Assembly (NCBI RefSeq): GCF_000717025.1
Contig: NZ_JNXG01000009.1
Span: 124,001 to 188,000, forward strand
DNA length: 64,000 nucleotides
Direction: 5' to 3'
Source: Streptomyces atroolivaceus
GTDB taxonomy: Bacteria > Actinomycetota > Actinomycetes > Streptomycetales > Streptomycetaceae
A program made the position numbers and the translations under genes. Shown here piece after piece: positions 8,526 to 16,678 of the stretch. Under the pieces are notes generated by a model. That model saw nothing but the letters and a program-made list of their open reading frames with translations, had not been told where the DNA came from and searched no databases. Every line of letters starts with the position of its first letter. The first letter of the stretch is position 1.

Positions 8526-8972
8526 GGAAGCTCGCCCTCCGCCGGCCGTGCCGGCCGTCGACTACCCAGCAATACGAGCAGGCTAAGGTCCCGCGTATAA
8601 GACCGCATATCAGGACGAATCGAACGGGTGGGTCCTGAGCGGCGGCACCGCGGACGCCTTGCAGGGGTGCCGGGCGCGCAGCGACGTGCCGCAGTGTGCG
8701 GTCGGATCGGCCACAGGGTGCGTCGATGCGGAGGCCCACACGAGGTCGGGCGCGCCGAGGGCCGCGCGGCCCTCGGCGCTGCCCCACCACCAAGCGGTCG
8801 GGCCACCCGGTGCGGCAGCGGTGTCCGACGCGCCGGGGACGGCTCGGTGAGAACGCCGGCGTCCGGCGTGTGCGGGACTCCGTCCGCGTCCTCGTGCGCT
8901 TTGATCTGTGGGGGAGAGCGGCGCCGCGTCGCGCGGTGTGCCGACCAGGCAGTCGTCAACGGAGCGCTCGGC
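8526..8972. other. Divergent intergenic region, glpF / photolyase
   Basis: No credible gene in these 447 bases. Two direct repeats, CCGCGTAT (8591-8598) and CCGCATAT (8603-8610), with a 12-base period lie in the A+T-richer part upstream of glpF and are candidate regulator sites for the glycerol operon. A 28-bp perfect palindrome occupies 8752-8779. GGAG (8961-8964) is the ribosome site of the photolyase gene. Confidence 0.5.
8752..8779. repeat. 28-bp perfect palindrome
   Basis: GCGCCGAGGGCCGC is followed directly by its exact reverse complement, so all 28 bases are self-complementary with no spacer. It sits about 230 bases upstream of glpF and 194 bases upstream of the photolyase start. A terminator is not expected between divergent genes. 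A protein-binding site or the end of an unrecognised short transcript are the alternatives. Confidence 0.8.
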
Positions 8973-10484
8973 ATGACAGATGAAGAGTCCGCCACCCCTC
9001 ACTGGCTGTTCGGCGATCAGCTCGGCCCGCATTTCGTCGATCCGGCGCGAGGCGGACCGCGTCGGGACGCGCCGCTGCTGATGATCGAGTCCCGCAGCGT
9101 GTTCCGACGCCGGCGGTTCCATCGGGCCAAGGCCCACCTGGTCCTTTCGGCGATGCGCCACAGAGCCGCCGAGCTCGGTGACCGCGTGCGGTACGTCAAG
9201 GCGGACACCTACCGTCAGGGTCTGCGCGAGGCGGTGGGGGACACCCCGGTGACCGTGCACCACCCCACGTCCCGGGCGGCCGAGGCCTTCGTGCGTGCGC
9301 ATCCGTCCGTGCGCGTCCTGCCGGCACGCGGCTTTCTCGTGACGCACGACGAGTTCAGGACGTGGGCGGACGGCCGCGGGACGAAGCACCTCCGTCAGGA
9401 GGACTTCTACCGGTGGGTCCGCCGGACGCACGACCTGCTGATGGAGGGCGACCGCCCCGTCGGAGGCCGGTGGAATCTGGACCACGACAACCGTCAGCCC
9501 CCGCCACGCGGTGCCAACGGCCTGGGAGTTCCACCGCCCTACCGGCCCCGGGAGAGCGACATCGACGCCGAGGTGCGGTCGGACCTCGACCGCTGGGCGC
9601 GTGACGGAGACGTCGAGTTCGTCGGCGGGGACGGGCCGCGCGGATTCCCCGCCACGCGCCGGGAGGCACTCGCGGCGCTCCGCCGCTTCGTCGAGCACCG
9701 GCTCGCCACGTTCGGGGCGTACGAGGACGCGGTTCTGGCCGGTGACGCGACGATGAGCCACAGTCTGCTCTCCTCGTCCCTCAATCTCGGTCTCCTCGAC
9801 CCCGCGGAGTGCGTCGAACGGGCGGAGGCGCGATGGCGGTCCGGCGATGTGCCGCTCAACAGTGCCGAAGGATTCGTGAGACAGATCGCCGGTTGGCGCG
9901 AGTTCGTCTGGCACGTCTACTGGTACCTCGGCGCGGAGTACCGCACGAGCAACGCCCTGGGACATCACGAGGGAATGCCGGACTGGTTCACGGAACTGTC
10001 CCCGGACGCGACCGGGGCGAACTGCCTCTCCCACGTCCTGGGGCAGGTCAGGGACACGGGCTGGACACACCACATTCCGCGTCTGATGATCCTGGGCAGT
10101 TTCGCTCTGCAGCGGGGGTGGGATCCCCGGGCCGTCACCGACTGGTTCCACCGCAGCTTCGTCGACGGCTACGACTGGGTCATGGTCCCCAACGTGGTGG
10201 GTATGTCGCAGTACGCGGACGGGGGCCGCATGACCACCAAGCCCTACACGTCCGGAGGCGCCTACATCGACCGTATGAGCGACTTCTGCGGCCCCTGCCG
10301 CTACAAGCCTTCCGTGCGGGTCGGCGAGGATGCCTGCCCGTTCACCGCCGGGTACTGGAATCTCCTGCACCGCCACCGCGCCCGTTTCGAGCACAACGCG
10401 CGGATGACCCAGGCGGTCCGGGGGCTGGACCGTCTCCGCGACCTCGATGAACTGCTGGAGCAGGAGCGCGACCGCCGGGACTGA
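8973..10484 (+). CDS. Iron-sulfur photolyase/cryptochrome (FeS-BCP, (6-4)-type)
   Basis: A 503-residue photolyase-related protein. HWLFGDQL at the N-terminus, RRRRFHRAKAHLVLSAMRH and NLDHDNR belong to the deoxyribodipyrimidine photolyase-related family. Four cysteines at 351 (NCLSHV), 439 and 442 (FCGPCRY) and 455 (GEDACPF) have the spacing of the [4Fe-4S] ligands in this family, which includes Agrobacterium PhrB. Family members bind FAD and a ribolumazine antenna and repair (6-4) photoproducts. ATG 8973 is chosen because GGAG (8961-8964) lies eight bases upstream and TDEESATPHWLFGDQ is a normal N-terminus. The next gene on the same strand starts 201 bases later. Confidence 0.92.
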   Translation: MTDEESATPHWLFGDQLGPHFVDPARGGPRRDAPLLMIESRSVFRRRRFHRAKAHLVLSAMRHRAAELGDRVRYVKADTYRQGLREAVGDTPVTVHHPTSRAAEAFVRAHPSVRVLPARGFLVTHDEFRTWADGRGTKHLRQEDFYRWVRRTHDLLMEGDRPVGGRWNLDHDNRQPPPRGANGLGVPPPYRPRESDIDAEVRSDLDRWARDGDVEFVGGDGPRGFPATRREALAALRRFVEHRLATFGAYEDAVLAGDATMSHSLLSSSLNLGLLDPAECVERAEARWRSGDVPLNSAEGFVRQIAGWREFVWHVYWYLGAEYRTSNALGHHEGMPDWFTELSPDATGANCLSHVLGQVRDTGWTHHIPRLMILGSFALQRGWDPRAVTDWFHRSFVDGYDWVMVPNVVGMSQYADGGRMTTKPYTSGGAYIDRMSDFCGPCRYKPSVRVGEDACPFTAGYWNLLHRHRARFEHNARMTQAVRGLDRLRDLDELLEQERDRRD

Positions 10485-10685
10485 GACCCGAGACCCGCCA
10501 TCCCGCGTTCGGTGACGAGGGGGCGCCGAGCTCCGCCCACGGCGTGCAGAGGCTCGCGCATCCGGGCGCCTGTCGCGGATCGCGTCGGGCACATCCGGTC
10601 CAGCGCCTGTTCGGCGGGCCCGGGCTCGCCCGCCACCGGCGGAAATCTCCTTTCGCGCGGGCAGGGAGTGGCGGAGACTCGTCAC

Positions 10686-11303
10686 ATGGCTGACATGGGG
10701 TCGTTCCGGGAAGCGGTCACGGCGTGGGCGGCCGGCGGCCCCGGTGAGCCCGTGTACGAGCTGTCCGGGCAGTTGTCCGTCAGGACGGCCGTCCTGCTCG
10801 AAGGGCCGAGCGACGTCGCAGCGGTCGGAGCGCTGGCGGCGAGCCGCGGCCGGGACCTGGAGACCGAAGGAATCTGCGTCCTGTCGATGGGCGGCGCCAT
10901 GAGTGTCGGTCGGTTCACAGGTCTCCTCGGTCCGCCCGGTCTCGGCCTCCGCCTCGCAGGACTGTGCGACGAGGCCGAGTACCCCTTCTACGCCCGTGGC
11001 CTGGAGCGGGCCGGCGCACCGCGGCAGGGGTTCTTCGTCTGCGCGGCGGACCTGGAGGACGAGCTCATCCGCGCACTGGGTGCGGCACGCGTGGAGGAAC
11101 TCGTCGATGCCGAAGGCGACCTGCGGGCCCTGCAGACCTTTCTGAACCAGCCCGCGCAGCGTGGCCGTACCCCTCAGCAGCAGTTGCGGCGCTTTCTCGG
11201 TACGAGGAAAGGGCGCAAGATCCGCTACGGCCGCGTCCTGGTCGAGGCTCTCGGCCCTGACCAGGTGCCCGCCCCGCTCGACGGTCTGCTCGCCGGCCTC
11301 TGA
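10686..11303 (+). CDS. Stand-alone TOPRIM-like protein, function unknown
   Basis: A 205-residue soluble protein. TAVLLEGPSDVAAVGALAA resembles the first TOPRIM motif (conserved acidic residue after a hydrophobic strand), LSMGGAMSVGRF the glycine loop, and LAGLCDEAEYPFY the D-x-E-like second motif. These are the features of the OLD-nuclease/RecR-type TOPRIM fold. No ATPase domain is present, unlike full OLD proteins. The remainder (VEELVDAEGDLRALQTFLNQ, GRKIRYGRVLVEAL) is conserved-looking but unrecognised. The start at ATG 10686 has GGAG about ten bases upstream. It lies downstream of the photolyase and may be related to DNA transactions, which is inference from the fold and position only. 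Confidence 0.65.
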   Translation: MADMGSFREAVTAWAAGGPGEPVYELSGQLSVRTAVLLEGPSDVAAVGALAASRGRDLETEGICVLSMGGAMSVGRFTGLLGPPGLGLRLAGLCDEAEYPFYARGLERAGAPRQGFFVCAADLEDELIRALGAARVEELVDAEGDLRALQTFLNQPAQRGRTPQQQLRRFLGTRKGRKIRYGRVLVEALGPDQVPAPLDGLLAGL

Positions 11304-11694
11304 CCGCCGGGCGAGGTCACGGGCGTCACCGGCAAACGGTTGTGCGGGGGCCGCTCCCGGCGGGTGTCCGGGCAGGCGCGGGATCCTCCACGCCCTGGGC
11401 GCCCGGCTCCGGTGTGGGACCGTGCCGTCCGGCCGCACCCTGGTCCGTACCGCCTGACCTCGGATGTTGCGCATCCCGTGCAGGTGCTGTGTCCGCATCG
11501 AAGTCGCGTGCCCGTAACCCTTGACGCTGGGCTTCGGTGAAAACTACGTTTTGGTTTGCGGAAATCAACTTCCACCTTGTGGAAACCTCTGAAACCTCTC
11601 TCGGTCGCCGGGGCCCGTGGGTGCGCAGCCTTCTCCGAAGTAGGCCATCGACAGGCCTTGTTGCGGCCCCTAGCGAATACTCGAGGGTCGATCG
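11304..11694 (+). promoter_or_regulatory. Upstream region of the allantoin operon with two dyads
   Basis: No gene in 391 bases. From about 11540 the base composition becomes A+T-richer and two inverted repeats occur: AAAAC-TAC-GTTTT (11540-11552) and TTCCAC-CTT-GTGGAA (11570-11584). GGAA (11560-11563) also pairs with TTCC (11570-11573). GGAA/TTCC half-sites are typical of IclR-family operators such as AllR, a plausible but unproven regulator here. GAGGG about seven bases before ATG 11695 is the ribosome site. Confidence 0.5.
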
Positions 11695-13203
11695 ATGACT
11701 GCTGTGGAGGACCGGCCGCCCGAGACGGCCGCCGATGGCACCCGAGCCGACGGGGGCACCGGAGCCACCAGCTCCGTCCTGTACACGTATGACCTGGCCC
11801 CGACGAAGAAGCAGGGACGCCGCTGGGGCGCCTACAACGTCTTCACGCTCTGGGCCAACGACGTCCACAGCCTCGGGAACTACGCCTTCGCCCTCGGCCT
11901 CTTCGCCCTCGGCCTGAACGTGTGGGGCATCCTGGCGGCCTTCGGGCTCGCGTCGGTGCTGCTGTTCCTGCTGCTGACGCTGTCCGGGTTCATGGGGCAC
12001 AAGACGGGCGTCCCCTTCCCTGTCATGAGCCGCATCGCGTTCGGCATCAAGGGCGCGAAGATACCGGCCGCCGTCCGCGGCATCGTCGCCATCGCGTGGT
12101 TCGGCATCCAGACCTACCTCGCCTCCGCCGTCCTGAGTACCCTCCTGATCGCGATGTTCCCCGGCCTTCGCGGGCTGGACTCCAACTCCCTGCTCGGTCA
12201 GTCGACCCTCGGCTGGATCTCCTTCCTCGCCCTGTGGGCCCTCCAGCTCCTCATCGTGAGCTACGGGATGCAGATGATCCGGAGGTACATGGCCTTCGCC
12301 GCGCCCACGACCCTGGTCACCATGCTCGCCCTCGCGGTCTGGATGTTCGTGGAGGCGGACGGATCGATCTCCCTCTCCGTCGACGCGCCGCTCACCGGCG
12401 GCGCCATGTGGCTGCAGATCCTTCAGGCCGCCGCCTTGTGGGTGGTCATCTACGGGACGTTCGTGCTGAACTTCTGCGACTTCACCCGGTCGGCCAGGAG
12501 CCGAGGCTCGATCGTCCGCGGCAACGTGACCGGCATCCCGCTGAACATGCTCTTCTTCGCCGTCATCGTGGTGGTCCTCAGCGGCGCGCAGTTCAAGCTC
12601 GACGGACACGTCATCACCAGCCCCACGGACATCGTCCGGACGATCCCGAACATGTTCCTCCTGGCGACCGCGTCGCTCGCCCTCATCGCCCTCACGGTGG
12701 CGGTGAACCTGCTGGCCAACTTCGTCGCGCCGATCTACGCGCTCATCGACCTCTTCCCCCGTCGGCTGAACTTCCGCCGGGCGGGCGTGGTGAGCGCGGT
12801 CGTCGGGTTGGTCATCCAGCCGTGGAACCTCTACAACAGCCCGGTCATCGTGAACTACTTCCTCGGTGGGCTCGGAGCTCTCCTCGGACCGCTCTTCGGC
12901 GTGATCATGGCGGACTACTGGCTCCTGCGCAGGTCCCAGGTCAACGTGCCGGACCTCTACAGCGAGGATCCGCAGGGCGAGTACCACTACAGCCGCGGAT
13001 TCAACCCCCGCGCCGTCGCGGCCTTCGTCCCGAGTGCGGCTGTCGCCGTCGTCGTCGCCCTCGTGCCCTACTTCCACGCCGCGGCCGGATTCTCCTGGTT
13101 CGTGGGCGCGTTCCTCGCAGCCGTGCTGTACGCGATCGTCGCGGACCGCTCCAGGCAGATCCGGGACGTCGACGGTGAGGCCATCGCCGTGGCCGCCGAA
13201 TGA
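11695..13203 (+). CDS. NCS1-family permease, probably allantoin
   Basis: A 502-residue membrane protein with about 12 transmembrane helices. TSSVLYTYDLAPTKKQGRRW and NVFTLWANDVHSLGNYAFALGL form the N-terminal signature of nucleobase:cation symporter-1 proteins. FPVMSRIAFGIKGAKIPAAV and AIAWFGIQTYL are further family motifs. Substrates of the family include cytosine, uracil, allantoin and hydantoins. The co-directional racemase and allantoinase genes make allantoin the likeliest substrate. Its stop codon overlaps an ATG (ATGA at 13200), so the racemase gene is closely coupled. The upstream region carries two dyads that may be operators. Confidence 0.85.
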   Translation: MTAVEDRPPETAADGTRADGGTGATSSVLYTYDLAPTKKQGRRWGAYNVFTLWANDVHSLGNYAFALGLFALGLNVWGILAAFGLASVLLFLLLTLSGFMGHKTGVPFPVMSRIAFGIKGAKIPAAVRGIVAIAWFGIQTYLASAVLSTLLIAMFPGLRGLDSNSLLGQSTLGWISFLALWALQLLIVSYGMQMIRRYMAFAAPTTLVTMLALAVWMFVEADGSISLSVDAPLTGGAMWLQILQAAALWVVIYGTFVLNFCDFTRSARSRGSIVRGNVTGIPLNMLFFAVIVVVLSGAQFKLDGHVITSPTDIVRTIPNMFLLATASLALIALTVAVNLLANFVAPIYALIDLFPRRLNFRRAGVVSAVVGLVIQPWNLYNSPVIVNYFLGGLGALLGPLFGVIMADYWLLRRSQVNVPDLYSEDPQGEYHYSRGFNPRAVAAFVPSAAVAVVVALVPYFHAAAGFSWFVGAFLAAVLYAIVADRSRQIRDVDGEAIAVAAE

Positions 13204-13226
13204 ACCACCGAACCGAAGGCCGACAC

Positions 13227-13952
13227 ATGCGCATCCTCGTCGTCAACGTCAACACCACGCAGTCGATCACCGACTCGATCGGTGAGCAGGCGGCCGCCGC
13301 GGCCTCGCCCGGTACCGAGATCGTCCCGCTGACCCCCTCCTTCGGGGCCGAGTCCGTCGAAGGCAACTACGAGAGCTACCTCGCCGCCGTCGCCGTGATG
13401 GAAACGGTCCGCGCCCACCCGGAGCCGTTCGACGCCGTCATCCAGGCGGGCTACGGCGAGCACGGCCGGGAAGGGCTGCAGGAACTGCTCGACGTACCGG
13501 TCGTCGACATCACGGAGGCCGCTGCGAGCACCGCCCAGTTCCTCGGTCGCACGTACTCCGTCGTCACGAGCCTCGACCGTACGGTCCCGCTGATCGAGGA
13601 GCGTCTCCACACCGCGGGTCTGAGTGCGCGCTGCGCCTCCGTGCGGGCCAGCGGGCTCGCCGTGCTGGATCTGGAGCGGGACGAGGAGGCGGCTGTCGAG
13701 GCCATCGTCGAACAGGCCGCCCGAGCTGTGGAAGCCGACCGGGCGGAGGTGATCTGCCTGGGGTGCGGTGGCATGTCGGGCCTCACCGAACGCGTCGTCG
13801 AACGTACCGGGGTCCCCGTCGTCGACGGCGTGAGCGCCGCGGTGACGATCGCCGAGTCCCTGGTCCGTCTCGGGCTCACCACCTCGAAGGTGCGCACGTA
13901 CGCGCCCCCGCGTCCCAAGCGGATCGTCAACTGGCCGCCGCAGGCGCGTTGA
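13227..13952 (+). CDS. Asp/Glu/hydantoin racemase family protein, probable allantoin racemase
   Basis: A 241-residue protein of the hydantoin/allantoin racemase branch. It has [15 protein letters not shown] at the N-terminus, [16 protein letters not shown] in the middle and [12 protein letters not shown] as the second catalytic motif, which contains cysteines. At the first motif, where the family normally has a cysteine, it reads [14 protein letters not shown] without one. Allantoin racemase would convert the less-used enantiomer to the form accepted by allantoinase, which is encoded 73 bases downstream. ATG 13227 is chosen because GAAGG precedes it by seven bases; ATG 13200 overlapping the permease stop is an alternative. 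The missing cysteine leaves the activity open. Confidence 0.8.
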   Translation: MRILVVNVNTTQSITDSIGEQAAAAASPGTEIVPLTPSFGAESVEGNYESYLAAVAVMETVRAHPEPFDAVIQAGYGEHGREGLQELLDVPVVDITEAAASTAQFLGRTYSVVTSLDRTVPLIEERLHTAGLSARCASVRASGLAVLDLERDEEAAVEAIVEQAARAVEADRAEVICLGCGGMSGLTERVVERTGVPVVDGVSAAVTIAESLVRLGLTTSKVRTYAPPRPKRIVNWPPQAR

Positions 13953-14025
13953 AGCGGGCCGGACAGGAGACGCGGGCCGGTCGTCGGTCCCGCACGAAGA
14001 GCACGATCGGAAAGGGAGGGCACCC

Positions 14026-15363
14026 GTGCCCGACGTACAGCTGGTGTTGCGCTCGACGCGCGTCATCACCCCCGAAGGGACGCGCCCCGCGTCGATCGCC
14101 GTCGGCGGCGGAAGCATCGTCGCGGTCCTGCCGTACGAAGCCGAGGTGCCGGCCGGCGCCCGGCTGGAGGACGTCGGTGACGACGTCGTACTGCCTGGTC
14201 TCGTCGACACCCACGTCCATGTGAACGACCCCGGACGCACCGAGTGGGAGGGTTTCTGGACCGCCACCCGCGCGGCCGCCGCCGGTGGCATCACCACCAT
14301 CCTCGACATGCCCCTCAACTCGCTGCCGCCGACCACCACGGTCGAGCACCTGCGGGTCAAACAGGAGGTGGCCCGCACCAAGGCACACGTCGATGTCGGG
14401 TTCTGGGGCGGTGCGCTGCCCGACAACGTCAAGGATCTGCGGCCGTTGTACGGCGCCGGTGTCTACGGCTTCAAGTGCTTCCTGTCGCCCTCCGGGGTGG
14501 ACGAGTTCCCCGAGCTGGACCAGGACCAGCTCGCGACCTCCCTGGCGGAGATCGCGGGCTTCGACGGCCTGATGATCGTGCACGCGGAGGACCCGCACCA
14601 TCTGGCGGCGGCCCCGCAACGGAGCGGCGGAACGTACGCCGACTTCCTCGCCTCCCGGCCACGCGACGCCGAGAACACGGCGATCGGGAACCTGATCGCC
14701 CAGGCCCGCCGCCTGAACGCCCGCGTCCATGTGCTGCACCTGTCCTCCTCGGACGCGCTGCCACTGATCGCCGCCGCCAAGGCGGAGGGCGTCCGTGTCA
14801 CGGTCGAGTCCTGCCCTCACTTCCTCACCCTGACCGCGGAGGAAGTCCCCGACGGGGCGACCGAGTTCAAGTGCTGCCCGCCGATCCGGGAGGCCGCCAA
14901 CCAGGACGCCCTGTGGGAAGGGCTCGCCGACGGGACGATCGACTGCATCGTCTCCGACCACTCGCCCTCCACCGCCGACCTCAAGACCCCCGACTTCGCG
15001 ACCGCCTGGGGCGGCATCTCCTCGCTGCAGCTCGGCCTGCCCGCCATCTGGACCGAGGCGCGCCGCCGTGGCCACGGTCTGGAGGACGTCGCCCGCTGGA
15101 TGTCCGCGGCGCCCGCCCGGCTCGCCGGCCTGGACAGCAAGGGCGCGATCGAGCCCGGCCGGGACGCCGACTTCGCGGTCCTCGACCCCGAGGCGGCCTT
15201 CACCGTCGATCCGGCCGGGCTGGAGCACCGTAACCGGGTCACCGCCTACGCGGGCAGGACCCTGCACGGTGTCGTCACCTCCACGTGGCTGCGCGGCGAG
15301 CGCATCCTCGACCACGGCACCCTCACCGGGCCCATGGGCCGCCTCCTGGAAAGGAACGGCTGA
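14026..15363 (+). CDS. allB: Allantoinase
   Basis: A 445-residue cyclic amidohydrolase. [17 protein letters not shown] is the metal-binding motif in the form specific to allantoinases. YGFKCFLSP carries the carboxylated lysine, VHAEDP and [12 protein letters not shown] give further metal histidines, and IVSDHSPS the catalytic aspartate. It opens the hydantoin ring of allantoin to give allantoate. GTG 14026 follows AAAGGGAGGG with appropriate spacing. It is third in the permease-racemase-allantoinase operon. Allantoicase and ureidoglycolate genes are not in the window, so the pathway must continue elsewhere. Its stop lies 22 bases from the convergent VWA gene. Confidence 0.95.
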   Translation: MPDVQLVLRSTRVITPEGTRPASIAVGGGSIVAVLPYEAEVPAGARLEDVGDDVVLPGLVDTHVHVNDPGRTEWEGFWTATRAAAAGGITTILDMPLNSLPPTTTVEHLRVKQEVARTKAHVDVGFWGGALPDNVKDLRPLYGAGVYGFKCFLSPSGVDEFPELDQDQLATSLAEIAGFDGLMIVHAEDPHHLAAAPQRSGGTYADFLASRPRDAENTAIGNLIAQARRLNARVHVLHLSSSDALPLIAAAKAEGVRVTVESCPHFLTLTAEEVPDGATEFKCCPPIREAANQDALWEGLADGTIDCIVSDHSPSTADLKTPDFATAWGGISSLQLGLPAIWTEARRRGHGLEDVARWMSAAPARLAGLDSKGAIEPGRDADFAVLDPEAAFTVDPAGLEHRNRVTAYAGRTLHGVVTSTWLRGERILDHGTLTGPMGRLLERNG

Positions 15364-15385
15364 CATCTCCCCGGGGCCGTCCCGC

Positions 15386-16678
15386 TCAGCCGATGGTCAC
15401 CACCCGCGCCCACGCGGGCGGCCCGCCCGGTACGTACTCGGGATCGGACTCGTCGTAGGACGAGTGCCCGTGGTGCCTGCCGAACAGGCCCACCACCGTC
15501 CGGCACGGCGGGCGCCGGGACGGCCAGGGGGTCTGACCGTCGGTCAGCATCACCACGACGTCCGGGCGGGGGCGGGATTCCAGCGCACGGGTGAACCCCG
15601 TGCGCAGGTCCGTCCCCCCGCCGCCGAGCAGCTCGACGCCCTCCGCACCGCCGCAGAGGGGGCGGACCCGGCCCGCCGCCGCGTCGCACGGCAGTACGCC
15701 GACGAGGTCGCGCCGGCCGCCCACGGCCCGTGAGATCGCGGCCACCTCCAGCAGTGCGCTGCCCAGCTCGGCGTCGCTGACCGACCCGGACGTGTCGATC
15801 ACCACGACGACCCGCGCAGGCCTTCGCCGCAGGCTCGGCAGGACGGCGCCGGGGACCGCCGCGGAACGGCGCGCCGGCCTGCCGTACACGTAGTCCTCGC
15901 CCGTGCCCGGCGCGGATGCCGCCGCCCGCACGGCCGCTCCCAGCAGCTCCCGCCAGGGCTGTGACGGGTGGAACGCCTCCTCGGCCCACCGCCGCCACCC
16001 CGCCGGCGCGTTCCCCGGACGGCCGGTGATGCCCTGTGCCACCCGGAACCGGACCGCGTCCCGTTCCTGCGTGCTGAGCCCGTGCGCCCCGTCCGGGCCC
16101 AGGTCCCAGGGGCGCGGGAGGCCGTCCGCCCCGCTGCCGCACTCCAGCCACGCCAGGTGGGCGGTGTGCGGGCCCAGCCGGAACTGTCGGAGGTAGTCCT
16201 CCATCAGCTCGCCGTCCTCGAGTCCCAGTGACGCCGGACGGACAGCGCCCTCGGGCGCCACCAGACGGTCGCCGAAGATGTCGTCGTTGATCTCGCAGTC
16301 GGCCGCGATGTTCATCCGCAACCGCTCCGCCGGGCCGGTCAGTTCGTGCCGGTGGGCGTAACGGTCGCTGCGCCCGTGATGGTCACGGAGCAGGTGCGAC
16401 ACCTCGTGGACCCATACGCCGGCCAACTCCTCCACGGGCATGCGGTCCACGAAGGCGGGCGACACGTAGCACCGCCAGTACGGGTCGACCGCCATCGTCG
16501 GCACGCTGCGGGACTCCACCGGGTGCAGGGCGAACAGGGCGGTCGCCAGGTACGGCCGCACCCGGGCGGCCTGAAGGCGGGCGGCGAAGAGCTTCCCCGT
16601 GTCCAGCGTGCTCTCCGTGACGTCGGGCCGACGGGCGTGCCGGGGCGTGGCAGCCCGGCCTGGAGCCGGCGTGCTCAT
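15386..16678 (-). CDS. Metallopeptidase-VWA protein (DUF2201-like)
   Basis: A 430-residue cytoplasmic protein with two parts. About residues 70-220 form a putative zinc metallopeptidase domain containing VWVHEVSHLLRDHHG, an HExxH motif. About 285-430 form a VWA-like domain opening with VVVIDTSGSVSD, the DxSxS metal-ion-dependent adhesion site, and later VVVMLTDGQTPWP. Such proteins are usually partners of MoxR AAA ATPases. Here the start ATG overlaps the MoxR stop (ATGA at 16675-16678), so translation is coupled. The pair probably remodels or inserts cofactors into an unknown target, with the peptidase domain as a possible effector. Activity has not been inferred from anything beyond the motifs. 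Confidence 0.85.
   Translation of the reverse strand: MSTPAPGRAATPRHARRPDVTESTLDTGKLFAARLQAARVRPYLATALFALHPVESRSVPTMAVDPYWRCYVSPAFVDRMPVEELAGVWVHEVSHLLRDHHGRSDRYAHRHELTGPAERLRMNIAADCEINDDIFGDRLVAPEGAVRPASLGLEDGELMEDYLRQFRLGPHTAHLAWLECGSGADGLPRPWDLGPDGAHGLSTQERDAVRFRVAQGITGRPGNAPAGWRRWAEEAFHPSQPWRELLGAAVRAAASAPGTGEDYVYGRPARRSAAVPGAVLPSLRRRPARVVVVIDTSGSVSDAELGSALLEVAAISRAVGGRRDLVGVLPCDAAAGRVRPLCGGAEGVELLGGGGTDLRTGFTRALESRPRPDVVVMLTDGQTPWPSRRPPCRTVVGLFGRHHGHSSYDESDPEYVPGGPPAWARVVTIG

Noticed and set aside
8610..11498. Very long minus-strand open frame opposite the photolyase and TOPRIM genes
   Set aside because: It is antisense to two well-supported genes, has Arg/Gly/Pro/His-rich composition and no recognisable motif. 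Such frames are usual opposite high-G+C coding DNA.
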